Assembly: GCA_022509085.1 (NCBI GenBank)
Contig: JAFLTW010000006.1
Location: 1-64,000, forward strand
Length of the DNA: 64,000 nucleotides
Reading direction: 5' to 3'
Source of the DNA: Muribaculaceae bacterium
Lineage (GTDB): Bacteria > Bacteroidota > Bacteroidia > Bacteroidales > Muribaculaceae
The first letter of the stretch is position 1. Each line of letters opens with the position of its first letter. Below the pieces are notes generated by a model. The model made no database searches and was not told the DNA's origin. It saw only the letters and a list, made by a program, of their open reading frames with translations. Of the stretch, positions 43,516 to 51,254 are shown piece by piece. Both the position numbers and the translations under genes were made by a program.

Positions 43516-44817
43516 TCAAGAATTGATAGTAAGAAGAGTCTCAGCTTCTGTTATATCAGGGAGTGTGTCACCATAGCGGGTACGAAGCTCTTTTATTTTT
43601 TTTCTCGCTTCCTCATTTTTACCATCATCAACTAATTGGAAAAGTTCTTCTAGTTCTTTCTGTGTGCCTGAGTCCCTAATAGAGATGCCTAATAACTCCA
43701 ATATTGAATTTACGTCTAATCCGAAAGTTTGGAAAGATTGCCTTGAAATGAGACCATCTGATTCTTTTTGTATTATTACAACCTGATCTTTTGAAGAATT
43801 TTCTAATCCACTCATTACTCTGGGTGCATGAGTAGTAATGATAAACTGAAGGTTTGGAAATGCTTTTGTTAATCCCTCTACCACCAATGCCTGTAAGGAT
43901 GGATGAAGATGTAAATCAATCTCATCTATGAGCACAACGCCTTTAGTGTATAGAGGAGCTTCTTCTCCGTACATTTCTCCGTTAAGCAGGAGACACCGAA
44001 AGGCAAGGTTTACTACAATATCAATTAGTCGCAGATAACCGTCGGGAAGCAAATTATATGTAATGATTGTTCCATCAACGCAATTAATGAATATTTCATT
44101 CAAGCTAATAATCGGCTTAATGCTGTCAATTATATTGCAGCCAGTCGGGCCCAAAGATCGGTTAATTGTGGATTGGATTCCATTAATTTCCCAGAGTCTT
44201 TTATTTGTCTCCGCAAGAACTTTTATACGTTGCCACCAATGTGTAGCCAGCCCACCTCCGGTCAGGCAGCCCAAATAGCCCAGAGAAGGAACCGGTGACA
44301 AGGAAAGAAACTTACGTTTGTTAATTTTTTTATCAACATGAGTATATACCGTAGAAATAGAATCAAATAAGGGAAGTGGGAGTTTACGGATGCATTTACC
44401 GTTTTCAGTCGAATACATTTTTTCCTTTAAGGATTGGCCAAGGTCACGCAAGGGGACTAATCCACCTACAAGTGTTCTGCAATTCTTTGGGGAGTTCTTC
44501 CTGACCAACAACTCTTTGTCAGATATGCCATTAATGCTAAATAAATCGTCATATAATGTAAAACCAATTTCAATCGGCTCTAATGGAGTTGTCCAGTCAT
44601 CTGTAATAAATTTGCTGAAGTCCTCATTGGTGGGTGATTGCCATTGGGTATTCTCGTCACTAAACCCACAGAAAAAAGAGCTCAGCGCATATTTTGCAGC
44701 CTTGAGCAACGAAGTTTTACCTGAGGAATTATCTCCGACTAATAACGTAACGCCAGGAGTAAAATCCATCTCAAAATGGCGAAATCCTCGAAAATTCTTA
44801 ATAACTATTTTTTTCAT
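43516..44817 (-). CDS. AAA/ABC ATPase, PtuA-like (Septu-type defence)
   Basis: This 433-aa protein begins KNFRGFRHFEMDF, then Walker A GDNSSGKTS (28-36), the RecF/SMC-type arrangement. A central domain leads to Walker B VVLIDEIDLHLHPSLQ (about 285-300) and the H-loop FIITTHAP. A C-terminal helical part (KNEEARKKIKELR) follows. It is 3 bp from the HNH gene, and together they resemble Septu. PtuA proteins sense infection and license the nuclease. It is one of a cluster of defence genes from 42.6 to 56.5 kb. Alternative: an OLD-like ATPase, but no TOPRIM domain is visible. Confidence 0.82.
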   Translation of the reverse strand: MKKIVIKNFRGFRHFEMDFTPGVTLLVGDNSSGKTSLLKAAKYALSSFFCGFSDENTQWQSPTNEDFSKFITDDWTTPLEPIEIGFTLYDDLFSINGISDKELLVRKNSPKNCRTLVGGLVPLRDLGQSLKEKMYSTENGKCIRKLPLPLFDSISTVYTHVDKKINKRKFLSLSPVPSLGYLGCLTGGGLATHWWQRIKVLAETNKRLWEINGIQSTINRSLGPTGCNIIDSIKPIISLNEIFINCVDGTIITYNLLPDGYLRLIDIVVNLAFRCLLLNGEMYGEEAPLYTKGVVLIDEIDLHLHPSLQALVVEGLTKAFPNLQFIITTHAPRVMSGLENSSKDQVVIIQKESDGLISRQSFQTFGLDVNSILELLGISIRDSGTQKELEELFQLVDDGKNEEARKKIKELRTRYGDTLPDITEAETLLTINS

Positions 44818-44888
44818 TAGATCATTTAGATATTACGTTACTTACGTTAGAAAAATAATCTTATTTGTATGATTTTAACCTTTGGTTT

Positions 44889-45839
44889 TCAATAGTGATT
44901 TAGCGCAAAGGCATCCTGATATGATATAGCAGAACTATTATCTTTATTTTCAATCCAACCCTTTTCAAGATGGCTCGTCTGAGATATTTCTCCAGCACTC
45001 ATATTTGAAAATAACGTGCAGACTTTTTCAATGGTCCTTAGTTCAGATTCGTTGAGTACATTGTCAGTATTCTCAATAGCTTCCAACTTAATTCCACTTT
45101 GACCACTTGGATATACAAATTCTTCCATATCAATTCCGGGGAGGGAGCTGTATAACGTACCCCAGTGTTCTGGTACAGGACCAAATTGCAATGCCTTATA
45201 TGTAATACCGGTAATGCCATATCCATGTTTCTTATAATGAATGAAATCGGCATAGAACAGCAGTTTATTCATTTTGGTTACAAAGGTCGAGCCAATAGTC
45301 GAGATGATCAATCGTACCACACTCGCAACCTTATCGGTAGATAGAGAGCGAAATCCTGTATATTCCGACGGCCGCACGATAGATTTATAATCGCCATCAA
45401 CTGCTTCAACTTTCTTTTTGATCCGCTGATATTCCTGCTCGCTCATCTCGGATTTTGAAGCCTCGACAAAAGTCATGAACACATCTCTTTCACGTGCAGC
45501 AATGATTGTACGGGCATTTGAAACACTCGGCACCTCACCATCTTCATACTTACGGTATTGGTTTATACCGAAACCAAGTATCTGAGCCATTTTTGCTGCT
45601 GATAGCCCATAGTGTTCCCTTATTCCGGTAATCTCGTCGGGAAACGGGATTCCATGTTTAAGGCGATATTGATTATAAACCTGAAATATGTTTGCTTCAT
45701 CCATTTCGGTAGAGGTCCACATTTCTCCGTCCTCATCAATAATACCGGTGTGAATGTATTTAAACTCCTCCTTTCGGAAAGTAATGGTTCTTACTTCTTG
45801 AAAGTATTTTTCTCCGGGTAATAACTTATTATTTTCCAT
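44889..45839 (-). CDS. Panacea (DUF4065)-type antitoxin with HTH
   Basis: This 316-aa protein has an N-terminal segment with EEFKYIHTGIIDEDG, an XRE-like HTH (GLSAAKMAQILGFGINQYRKYEDG, about 85-110), and a C-terminal Panacea domain. The Panacea domain carries KMNKLLFYADFIHYKKHGYGITG and YKALQFGPVP. Panacea domains neutralise partner toxins directly, while the HTH part would repress the operon. Its start overlaps the 3' end of the toxin gene by 11 bp. Toxin first, antitoxin second is the order seen in many such pairs. Confidence 0.85.
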   Translation of the reverse strand: MENNKLLPGEKYFQEVRTITFRKEEFKYIHTGIIDEDGEMWTSTEMDEANIFQVYNQYRLKHGIPFPDEITGIREHYGLSAAKMAQILGFGINQYRKYEDGEVPSVSNARTIIAARERDVFMTFVEASKSEMSEQEYQRIKKKVEAVDGDYKSIVRPSEYTGFRSLSTDKVASVVRLIISTIGSTFVTKMNKLLFYADFIHYKKHGYGITGITYKALQFGPVPEHWGTLYSSLPGIDMEEFVYPSGQSGIKLEAIENTDNVLNESELRTIEKVCTLFSNMSAGEISQTSHLEKGWIENKDNSSAISYQDAFALNHY

Positions 45840-46194
45840 AGCTATCGTTCTTTAAGGGATATGACATCGGATGTTTCGCTTTGTGGAACGAAATACATAT
45901 CGTATGAGCGTTGGGCTTTCCGAGGGTGATCTTGATGTAAACTTCGTTACCTCTCACATCTTTACCAAACACCCACATTTCACCCTGATTATTCAGTGCA
46001 TCCACAATCGGACCTTCTGAATAATCATAGCAGCTGAGGTTTATTATCACCTCCATTCGTTGATTAGGAGTAATACCTAACTCAACAAGACTATTCTGGT
46101 TTTTCTGACGATCATCACGGAAACGTATCCCGAATATTTTGACCTTCAGGCTGAAATCCTCTAAGAATTTTTCGACTTGCTCTTTCGTAATCAT
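45829..46194 (-). CDS. Toxin of the Panacea-type pair (MqsR/RelE-like)
   Basis: A 121-aa protein from ATG 46194 (MITKEQVEKFLEDF). The C-terminal half, MWVFGKDVRGNEVYIKITL and HTICISFHKAKHPMSYPL, has the strand pattern of MqsR/RelE-type ribosome-dependent RNases. The N-terminus is helical. The pairing with the antitoxin (11-bp overlap) is the strongest evidence for the toxin call. A longer reading to 46227 adds a hydrophobic stretch but would start upstream of the -7 element (46199), so ATG 46194 is preferred. The mRNA may be leaderless. Confidence 0.78.
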   Translation of the reverse strand: MITKEQVEKFLEDFSLKVKIFGIRFRDDRQKNQNSLVELGITPNQRMEVIINLSCYDYSEGPIVDALNNQGEMWVFGKDVRGNEVYIKITLGKPNAHTICISFHKAKHPMSYPLKNDSYGK

Positions 46195-46198
46195 AGTG

Positions 46199-46230
46199 CA
46201 AAGATAATAAATCTTTATCAACAACACAAC
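46199..46230 (-). promoter_or_regulatory. Promoter of the toxin-antitoxin operon
   Basis: Minus-strand GTTG (46227-46230), a 20-nt spacer and TATCTTTG (46199-46206), then CACT and the toxin ATG. It predicts a transcript that begins at the start codon. Confidence 0.55.
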
Positions 46231-46298
46231 TTTATCGTTGTATTTGTTCTTTTGGGCACTATTTATAAGCTCTTAGAGGTGTGTCGGCTCGTGTTTGC

Positions 46299-46365
46299 GT
46301 CGGTTTTGCGGTCAGAGGGTGACGGTGAACCGTAGTTCATTGACACCCTCTGACCGCAAACCGAC
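46299..46365. other. Long imperfect hairpin between the toxin gene and the mobile-element remnant
   Basis: A 22-bp stem with one bulge (GTCGGTTTTGCGGTCAGAGG pairs with CCTCTGACCGCAAACCGAC). The loop of about 22 nt itself contains ACGGT-ga-ACCGT. It lies on the edge of the PcfK/PcfJ segment. It could be a transfer or recombination site or a structured RNA; no single-strand nicking motif was recognised. Confidence 0.5.
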
Positions 46366-46789
46366 TATTGGAACGGACTGAAAACCGACTTCCTTAACGC
46401 CCTGTGAGGATGCGACAGGGATGTCGCCTCACCGGACTCTCATCGTCAGTCCGTGTTCTTAACGCCCGTTCTTGGTTTGGATTTGAGCCGCCACGCCACT
46501 CCCGTTTACTTACGCTCCACGGGAGTAAGAAAGTGATTTCCTGCGATCATTCCGCTGGCTTCATGTACGCTTGCAATCACATCCTTACTCTATCCGAGGG
46601 TAGCATCACAGCATTTTACCGATAATCATTTTCGTATGTCTGTCGTCCAGTGTCACCCTATGGGGCTGCGCCGGGCTCTACTTTCATGCCGGTTATAAGC
46701 GGAGTTCAAAGTGGGTTCGCTCGTGGCGATGAACGTGCCGGAACGGGATATTCTTTGCCTTTTGGCTGAAAAAATCTCCAGGCTTCCCG
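46366..46789. other. Gene-free stretch with short open frames only
   Basis: The longest frame here (73 codons, 46404-46625) has no recognisable motif and an unusual Cys/His/Ser composition, so I do not call it. GC content is higher than in the flanks. Confidence 0.4.
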
Positions 46790-47044
46790 GTGGTCAGCTT
46801 GTATTATTTAAGCCGTGAGGCGAACATCCCTCTGCTTCCGTCACGCTGTGGTTTCATCGAGCGAACAAACTTCAAACTGCGATTATACGCATTAAAAAAG
46901 ATTTCAAGGGTGGTTGGAATAGTTCTCGCAGCAATGGTCGGTCTGCTCCTTTGGGTGATAGTAAAACCGATAATCCGAGGTGTGGGTTGGATAATATCAA
47001 TCATTACCGCAGTTATGATAATCTTTTGGCTATTAACCCTCTAA
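46790..47044 (+). CDS. Small membrane protein (mobile-element associated)
   Basis: 84 codons from a GTG start. Two hydrophobic helices (VVGIVLAAMVGLLLWVIV and VGWIISIITAVMIIFWLL) follow a basic segment. It lies 11 bp before the PcfK-like gene. The start is uncertain because no ATG lies in a good place. No function assigned. Confidence 0.4.
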   Translation: MVSLYYLSREANIPLLPSRCGFIERTNFKLRLYALKKISRVVGIVLAAMVGLLLWVIVKPIIRGVGWIISIITAVMIIFWLLTL

Positions 47045-47055
47045 AAATTACGACT

Positions 47056-47481
47056 ATGGCAAACAACGGAATGAACGGAACAAGGGCGTTCGAAGACACA
47101 ATCGCCCAGTACCTTATGAAAAGGGCGGAGAATGACCCTCTTGTAGCGGTCAAGTTGGCAAACCCCTCAAAGACGATTGAGCAATGTTGCGCCTACATTA
47201 TCGAGGAGGTGAAGAAAAGCGGATGTTGCGGATTTACCGACTATGAGATTTTCGGAATGGCAATGCATTATTGGGAAGAACCGGAAATCGAGGTAGGTAA
47301 TACTACTGTAAATTGTAGAGTTGGGGTGAACCACGTTGTGGAACTTACCGAGGAAGATAAGGAACAAGCACGGCAGGAAGCAATCGCCAAACTCCGAAAC
47401 AAGGAAATGGCAAGAATGAAGAAAGCCAAGACCACCGAGAAGAAAGTAAAGGAAGTTCAACCAAGTCTATTTGACTTTTAA
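47056..47481 (+). CDS. PcfK-like protein
   Basis: This 141-aa product matches the PcfK-like family of conjugative elements: RAFEDTIAQYLMKRAENDP near the start, SKTIEQCCAYIIEEVKKSG in the middle, and a Lys/Glu-rich end finishing with PSLFDF. PcfK and PcfJ genes travel together on Bacteroidales mobile DNA; their function is not established. It overlaps the PcfJ-like start by 11 bp. The ATG at 47056 gives the family-typical N-terminus. Confidence 0.85.
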   Translation: MANNGMNGTRAFEDTIAQYLMKRAENDPLVAVKLANPSKTIEQCCAYIIEEVKKSGCCGFTDYEIFGMAMHYWEEPEIEVGNTTVNCRVGVNHVVELTEEDKEQARQEAIAKLRNKEMARMKKAKTTEKKVKEVQPSLFDF

Positions 47482-48826
47482 TCCGAAGAATGCAATGAAA
47501 CCCAAGAATAAATTACAGAATGAAGTGGCAAGGCTGTCAGCCACACTAAGCCCCATCACAACGGCACAAAAGGAATGGGCATACAACAAGTGTGTTGAGC
47601 ATATCGCATACCGCACCAAGAGCGTGACAATGACCTGCTCCGTATGCGGACACCAATGGAAAAGTACCGATGGCTCTCTCTGCGATACCCTTTTAGGGTG
47701 CAAGTGCCCCCACCGTGGAGAGGATCTGAAGGTGGAGAACACACTGAAACGCAAGACGCAACAGATAGGTTACTACAGCGTAATATCAACTTGTGGCGGA
47801 TTTCAGATTATCCGTGTGTCACAATTCAGATATGTCAGCCGAAAGGGTGAGCCGATGAAATTCTACTCGCACGAGGTTGTTCAACGCTGGTTTTCTACCT
47901 ATGGCAAGGTGACCGATATGGCATTGCTTCGCGGTTTTTCCTTCTGCTACTGCGACCTTTGGGCACTTGACAGCGATATGGAAATCAGACCCCACAACCC
48001 TCTATATGATGATGTATGCCTTTGGGGATATGTCTATCCGAGAATGAGGGCACTCCCACAGCTCAAACGCAATGGTTTCTATGGACACTTCCACGGGATT
48101 TCCCCTGTCAGTCTTTTCAAGGCTCTGCTATCCAACCCCAAAATGGAGACGCTGATTAAGGAAGGCAAGATTGAGGTACTGAAATACTTTATCTCCAATC
48201 CGAACAATGCCGACGAACTTTGGGCATCCTATCTCATCGCCAAGCGTCATAACTACCACATAAACAATATCGGTATGTGGTGTGACTACTTCCGTATGTT
48301 GCTCAATCTCGGTGAGGATATTCGCAACCCCAAAAACATCTGTCCGGATGATTTCATTGAGGTACACGACAGGGTAATCCGCAGAATTGAAGCCAAACGG
48401 GAGAAGGAAAACGCCAAGCATCAGTGGTTATACGAGATTGAACGCAGGGAACGTGAGCAACAGAGGTTACTCCAAGAGAAACAGCGTGAGGAGAACATCA
48501 TCGCCCAAAAGTCCAAGTTCTTCGGATTGGTAATCTCCGATAATGAAATCTCGGTCAAGGTGCTTGAAAGCATTGACGAGTATTATCAGGAAGGCAAGAC
48601 ACAGAACATCTGCGTTTTCGGTTCAGGTTACCACAGGAAGCCCAATATATTGATTTTATCCGCAAGGATTGACGGTGAGATTATTGAGACCGTAGAGGTG
48701 GACTTGAAGACACTCCGGGTTATTCAATGCCACGGCAAGAACAACAAGGACACCGAGTATCACAACCGGATTATAAGCCTTGTCAATGACAATGCCGACC
48801 AAATCCGAAAGAGAATGACAGCATAA
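47471..48826 (+). CDS. PcfJ-like protein
   Basis: This 451-aa protein has a zinc-ribbon-like pair near the N-terminus (TCSVCGHQW, CKCPHRG) and the PcfJ core (KTQQIGYYSVISTCGGFQIIRV, then LLRGFSFCYCDLW). A charged helical region (EREQQRLLQEKQREENI) precedes the last domain. It is mobile-element associated, with unknown activity. Translation is coupled to PcfK; ATG 47495 is an alternative start. No relaxase, TraG or integrase is found in the segment, so it is a remnant or a hitchhiking module. Confidence 0.85.
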   Translation: MTFNPKNAMKPKNKLQNEVARLSATLSPITTAQKEWAYNKCVEHIAYRTKSVTMTCSVCGHQWKSTDGSLCDTLLGCKCPHRGEDLKVENTLKRKTQQIGYYSVISTCGGFQIIRVSQFRYVSRKGEPMKFYSHEVVQRWFSTYGKVTDMALLRGFSFCYCDLWALDSDMEIRPHNPLYDDVCLWGYVYPRMRALPQLKRNGFYGHFHGISPVSLFKALLSNPKMETLIKEGKIEVLKYFISNPNNADELWASYLIAKRHNYHINNIGMWCDYFRMLLNLGEDIRNPKNICPDDFIEVHDRVIRRIEAKREKENAKHQWLYEIERREREQQRLLQEKQREENIIAQKSKFFGLVISDNEISVKVLESIDEYYQEGKTQNICVFGSGYHRKPNILILSARIDGEIIETVEVDLKTLRVIQCHGKNNKDTEYHNRIISLVNDNADQIRKRMTA

Positions 48827-48853
48827 ATGTTTAATCCGACCACCGACTGAAAG

Positions 48854-49138
48854 ATGCCGGCGGTCACAATCCCAAACAAGGTGAAGGTAATATTTGAACA
48901 TCCGACCATTATTTTTGAAGACAAGATAGCCGAAATCATCATTGAGTTTGTAAATCATATCCTATATGCGGACTATGAGGAGAACCGAAGACGTATAGAA
49001 ACCAACTTTGTTGATACTTACGACCTTGACAGGTACTTTGTGTATGGTTTCGGGAGTCATCATCTATGGTTGAAGCAGAGAAAAATAACTGACCCACAAA
49101 AGGTATTTGATTATCGTATTTTGTTTGTAAATTTCTAA
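48854..49138 (+). CDS. Small protein downstream of PcfJ
   Basis: Not recognised. 94 aa with a helix-rich middle (IAEIIIEFVNHILYADYEENRRRI) and an aromatic C-terminus. It follows PcfJ by 27 bp and precedes the DUF3873 gene by 12 bp on the same strand, so it belongs to the same operon. Confidence 0.6.
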   Translation: MPAVTIPNKVKVIFEHPTIIFEDKIAEIIIEFVNHILYADYEENRRRIETNFVDTYDLDRYFVYGFGSHHLWLKQRKITDPQKVFDYRILFVNF

Positions 49139-49150
49139 ATTTATAATGAT

Positions 49151-49366
49151 ATGGCAACGAAAATGACCGCCAACGGAGTAAGCACAACCACTGCTCCCGG
49201 CACTGAACAATATGAAGTTTTCTACATCGGCTTCCGTAATCGGAGCAAGCGATGCCAATGCGATTACCGACACACTGACGGAGAGTTATTCTCTTGTGTC
49301 GCTCCAACCTTTACGGAGTGCCGCAGAAAACGTGATGAATGGCTCCGTCGGAAAGCCAACAACTGA
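49151..49366 (+). CDS. DUF3873 family protein
   Basis: The 71-aa product carries NGVSTTTAPGTEQYEVF and YDYRHTDGELF-like CDYRHTDGELFSCVAP, the pattern of DUF3873, a family of short proteins on Bacteroides conjugative elements. No known function. It is the last gene of the PcfK/PcfJ run. Confidence 0.75.
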   Translation: MATKMTANGVSTTTAPGTEQYEVFYIGFRNRSKRCQCDYRHTDGELFSCVAPTFTECRRKRDEWLRRKANN

Positions 49367-49502
49367 AAATATAGCCAAGTCGTAATATAGCCAGAGCGGT
49401 GTGACCTCGTGATGAAGTCGCACCGCTCATTTTTCTAAAAATTTCGGCCGCCAAAAGGCGCCATTTGGATTTCTTTATAAGTTTTCTAATGAGTATTGTA
49501 TG

Positions 49503-50477
49503 CTATTCTGAAAAATCAATACTCAATTGTTGAACAAACTGTAAATCAGCTAAGTTGATAATAGAATAATTTATTCCATTGGAATTACAAAATTTCTCTA
49601 TGCTCGTTCTGTTCTGGTCTTCATAATCACTAAATTCCCAGTATGCATCTTTAAACTTTGACGCAAAGTATTCAAGATAAGGCTTGTCTACATCAGAGAT
49701 AGATAACCCATAAACATGAACATGTTTAACTGCTTTTATTAAATCAAAGAACGGAGAATATCGACTTATCAATTCGGCTACCGGTTTCTTCTGAGACGCA
49801 ACTCCATTAATTGCAGCTCTGATGGCAAACTGTTCATGTATTTCATGACCTTTCTCATAATTTTCTTCATAAAATTCGGCTATATCCTCAGAAGGAAGAT
49901 CATCTGGAAGTTCAGGAAAATCCTCTTTGTTTATTTGCTCCAATTCCTCATAGCTTTTACCATGACCAAGTATGAAGTCCTCATCGCAGTCTATACATCC
50001 ATGAATATGCAACACTCTATCAGGATTGACTCCATACAAATCTTCTAAGGTCTTAGTATAGTTAAAATTGATGAAAATCGAATCTTTGATTTCAATTTTC
50101 ACCTTTTTTTCTCCTTGTGGCTTATTCAATTGCTCAATCCAGTCATGAAAACAATCCCTTAGATTAAAATATAAAGACTCTAATTGTTGCTCAACCTCTA
50201 TTTCTGCATCATTCCAGATACTGTCACAATGGTCAGATATTAAGTCAGGTGGATTTTCGTATGCAATTTGCGCCCCGAATCTTATAGCGTCCAATGAGGC
50301 CAATTGATTTTCAAAATCGGACCACCAAACTTCATTACAATCTCCATAAGTCTCCTCAATGGAATCCATTACATACGGATTGGTTTCTGACATCCAATTT
50401 CGGAAATTTTCATAGGAACAGTTTACCTTATGATGAAGATCAAAACCATTGCCTATAATATACAAATGTGCTGCCAT
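49503..50477 (-). CDS. AbiH-family abortive infection protein
   Basis: The 324-aa protein begins AAHLYIIGNGFDLHHKV, the nucleotide-binding-like GNGFDL motif of AbiH proteins. The FINFNYTKTLEDLYG and HVHVYGLSISDVDKPYL motifs are also typical. AbiH confers abortive infection against lactococcal phages; the mechanism is unknown. It lies 6 bp downstream of the broken acetyltransferase gene and is likely co-transcribed with it. Confidence 0.85.
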   Translation of the reverse strand: MAAHLYIIGNGFDLHHKVNCSYENFRNWMSETNPYVMDSIEETYGDCNEVWWSDFENQLASLDAIRFGAQIAYENPPDLISDHCDSIWNDAEIEVEQQLESLYFNLRDCFHDWIEQLNKPQGEKKVKIEIKDSIFINFNYTKTLEDLYGVNPDRVLHIHGCIDCDEDFILGHGKSYEELEQINKEDFPELPDDLPSEDIAEFYEENYEKGHEIHEQFAIRAAINGVASQKKPVAELISRYSPFFDLIKAVKHVHVYGLSISDVDKPYLEYFASKFKDAYWEFSDYEDQNRTSIEKFCNSNGINYSIINLADLQFVQQLSIDFSE

Positions 50478-50483
50478 ATCCTC

Positions 50484-51205
50484 TCATTTAAATTTTCTAA
50501 GCCAATCTGACAAGTTGGTATTAAAATAAAGCAATCCGTAATACTGAAATTTATAATCGGTAAAAAATCTCTTACAGATGCCCTTCTTCAGAGTTTTCCC
50601 ATCTTCTCGAAATTCCACATACGCTTCTGAATTAACTATTGAAATAATCGGATTAAATTCCATCATATCATCTATACGATAAATTTGTGCTGCTTCTTTT
50701 TGATTATTCCAATCATGCCATATAAACATTTCATATCCGGCATCGGATTGTTGGATCTGTAGTCTGTTAGGACGTAAAAATTTATAAAATAGCTTTGTGG
50801 AATAGCCATAATCCGTATCACATAAGGCTCGAAAGCCAATAGAATCAGACATTCCACAACCCTCAGGAGTAGCTGGTTCTACCAAAATATAAAAAATATT
50901 TTTCTTTAAAATTCCTGATAAACAAGTTGAGCAAAAAGACGTCCTAATCCTTGCTTCCTAAAATTAGGGTGTAACCATTTATAATCAACTATAACCCACT
51001 GCATTTCTCCACGCCATGACGTGAAACCGATAGGTTCACCATCAGCATACATTACAACAAATCTATTATTCTCAAATGATTCGCAGATGCGTTTGCGGTC
51101 ATGCGGTTGGGTTATATTGTCGGAAAAGCCATGTTTATCTAATTGTGAAATCAATATGTTGAAATCAAAGATGTTTGGATTAAAACTTATACGAAATTTA
51201 TTCAT
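50484..51205 (-). pseudogene. GNAT acetyltransferase split by a frameshift
   Basis: The first 99 codons (51205-50906) carry the acetyl-CoA-binding motif FRKQGLGRLFAQLV and stop in an A/T homopolymer (AATTTTAAAGAAAAAT). The following frame continues KNIFYILVEPATPEGCGMSDSIGFRAL, the next GNAT strand, and about 120 further residues, without its own ATG. A one-base indel would restore a ~240-aa protein. It may be a real loss or a homopolymer sequencing error. Confidence 0.7.
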
Positions 51206-51254
51206 ATCTATCTAATTTTCACCATTCATAGTCTCAGCCCACAATTGATAGTTC

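Noticed and set aside
42628-44817. Retron, with the ATPase and HNH protein as effectors
   Set aside because: No reverse transcriptase and no msr-msd-like sequence was seen on either side.
46404-46625. 73-codon frame beside the long hairpin
   Set aside because: No motif, no promoter, and odd composition; more likely non-coding.
50895-50920. Programmed -1 frameshift joining the two acetyltransferase frames
   Set aside because: The bases do not form an X-XXY-YYZ slippery heptamer in the first frame. A one-base indel is simpler.
50906-51205. Stand-alone 99-aa acetyltransferase
   Set aside because: It lacks the last strands of the GNAT fold, which continue in the next frame. A frameshifted gene explains both parts.
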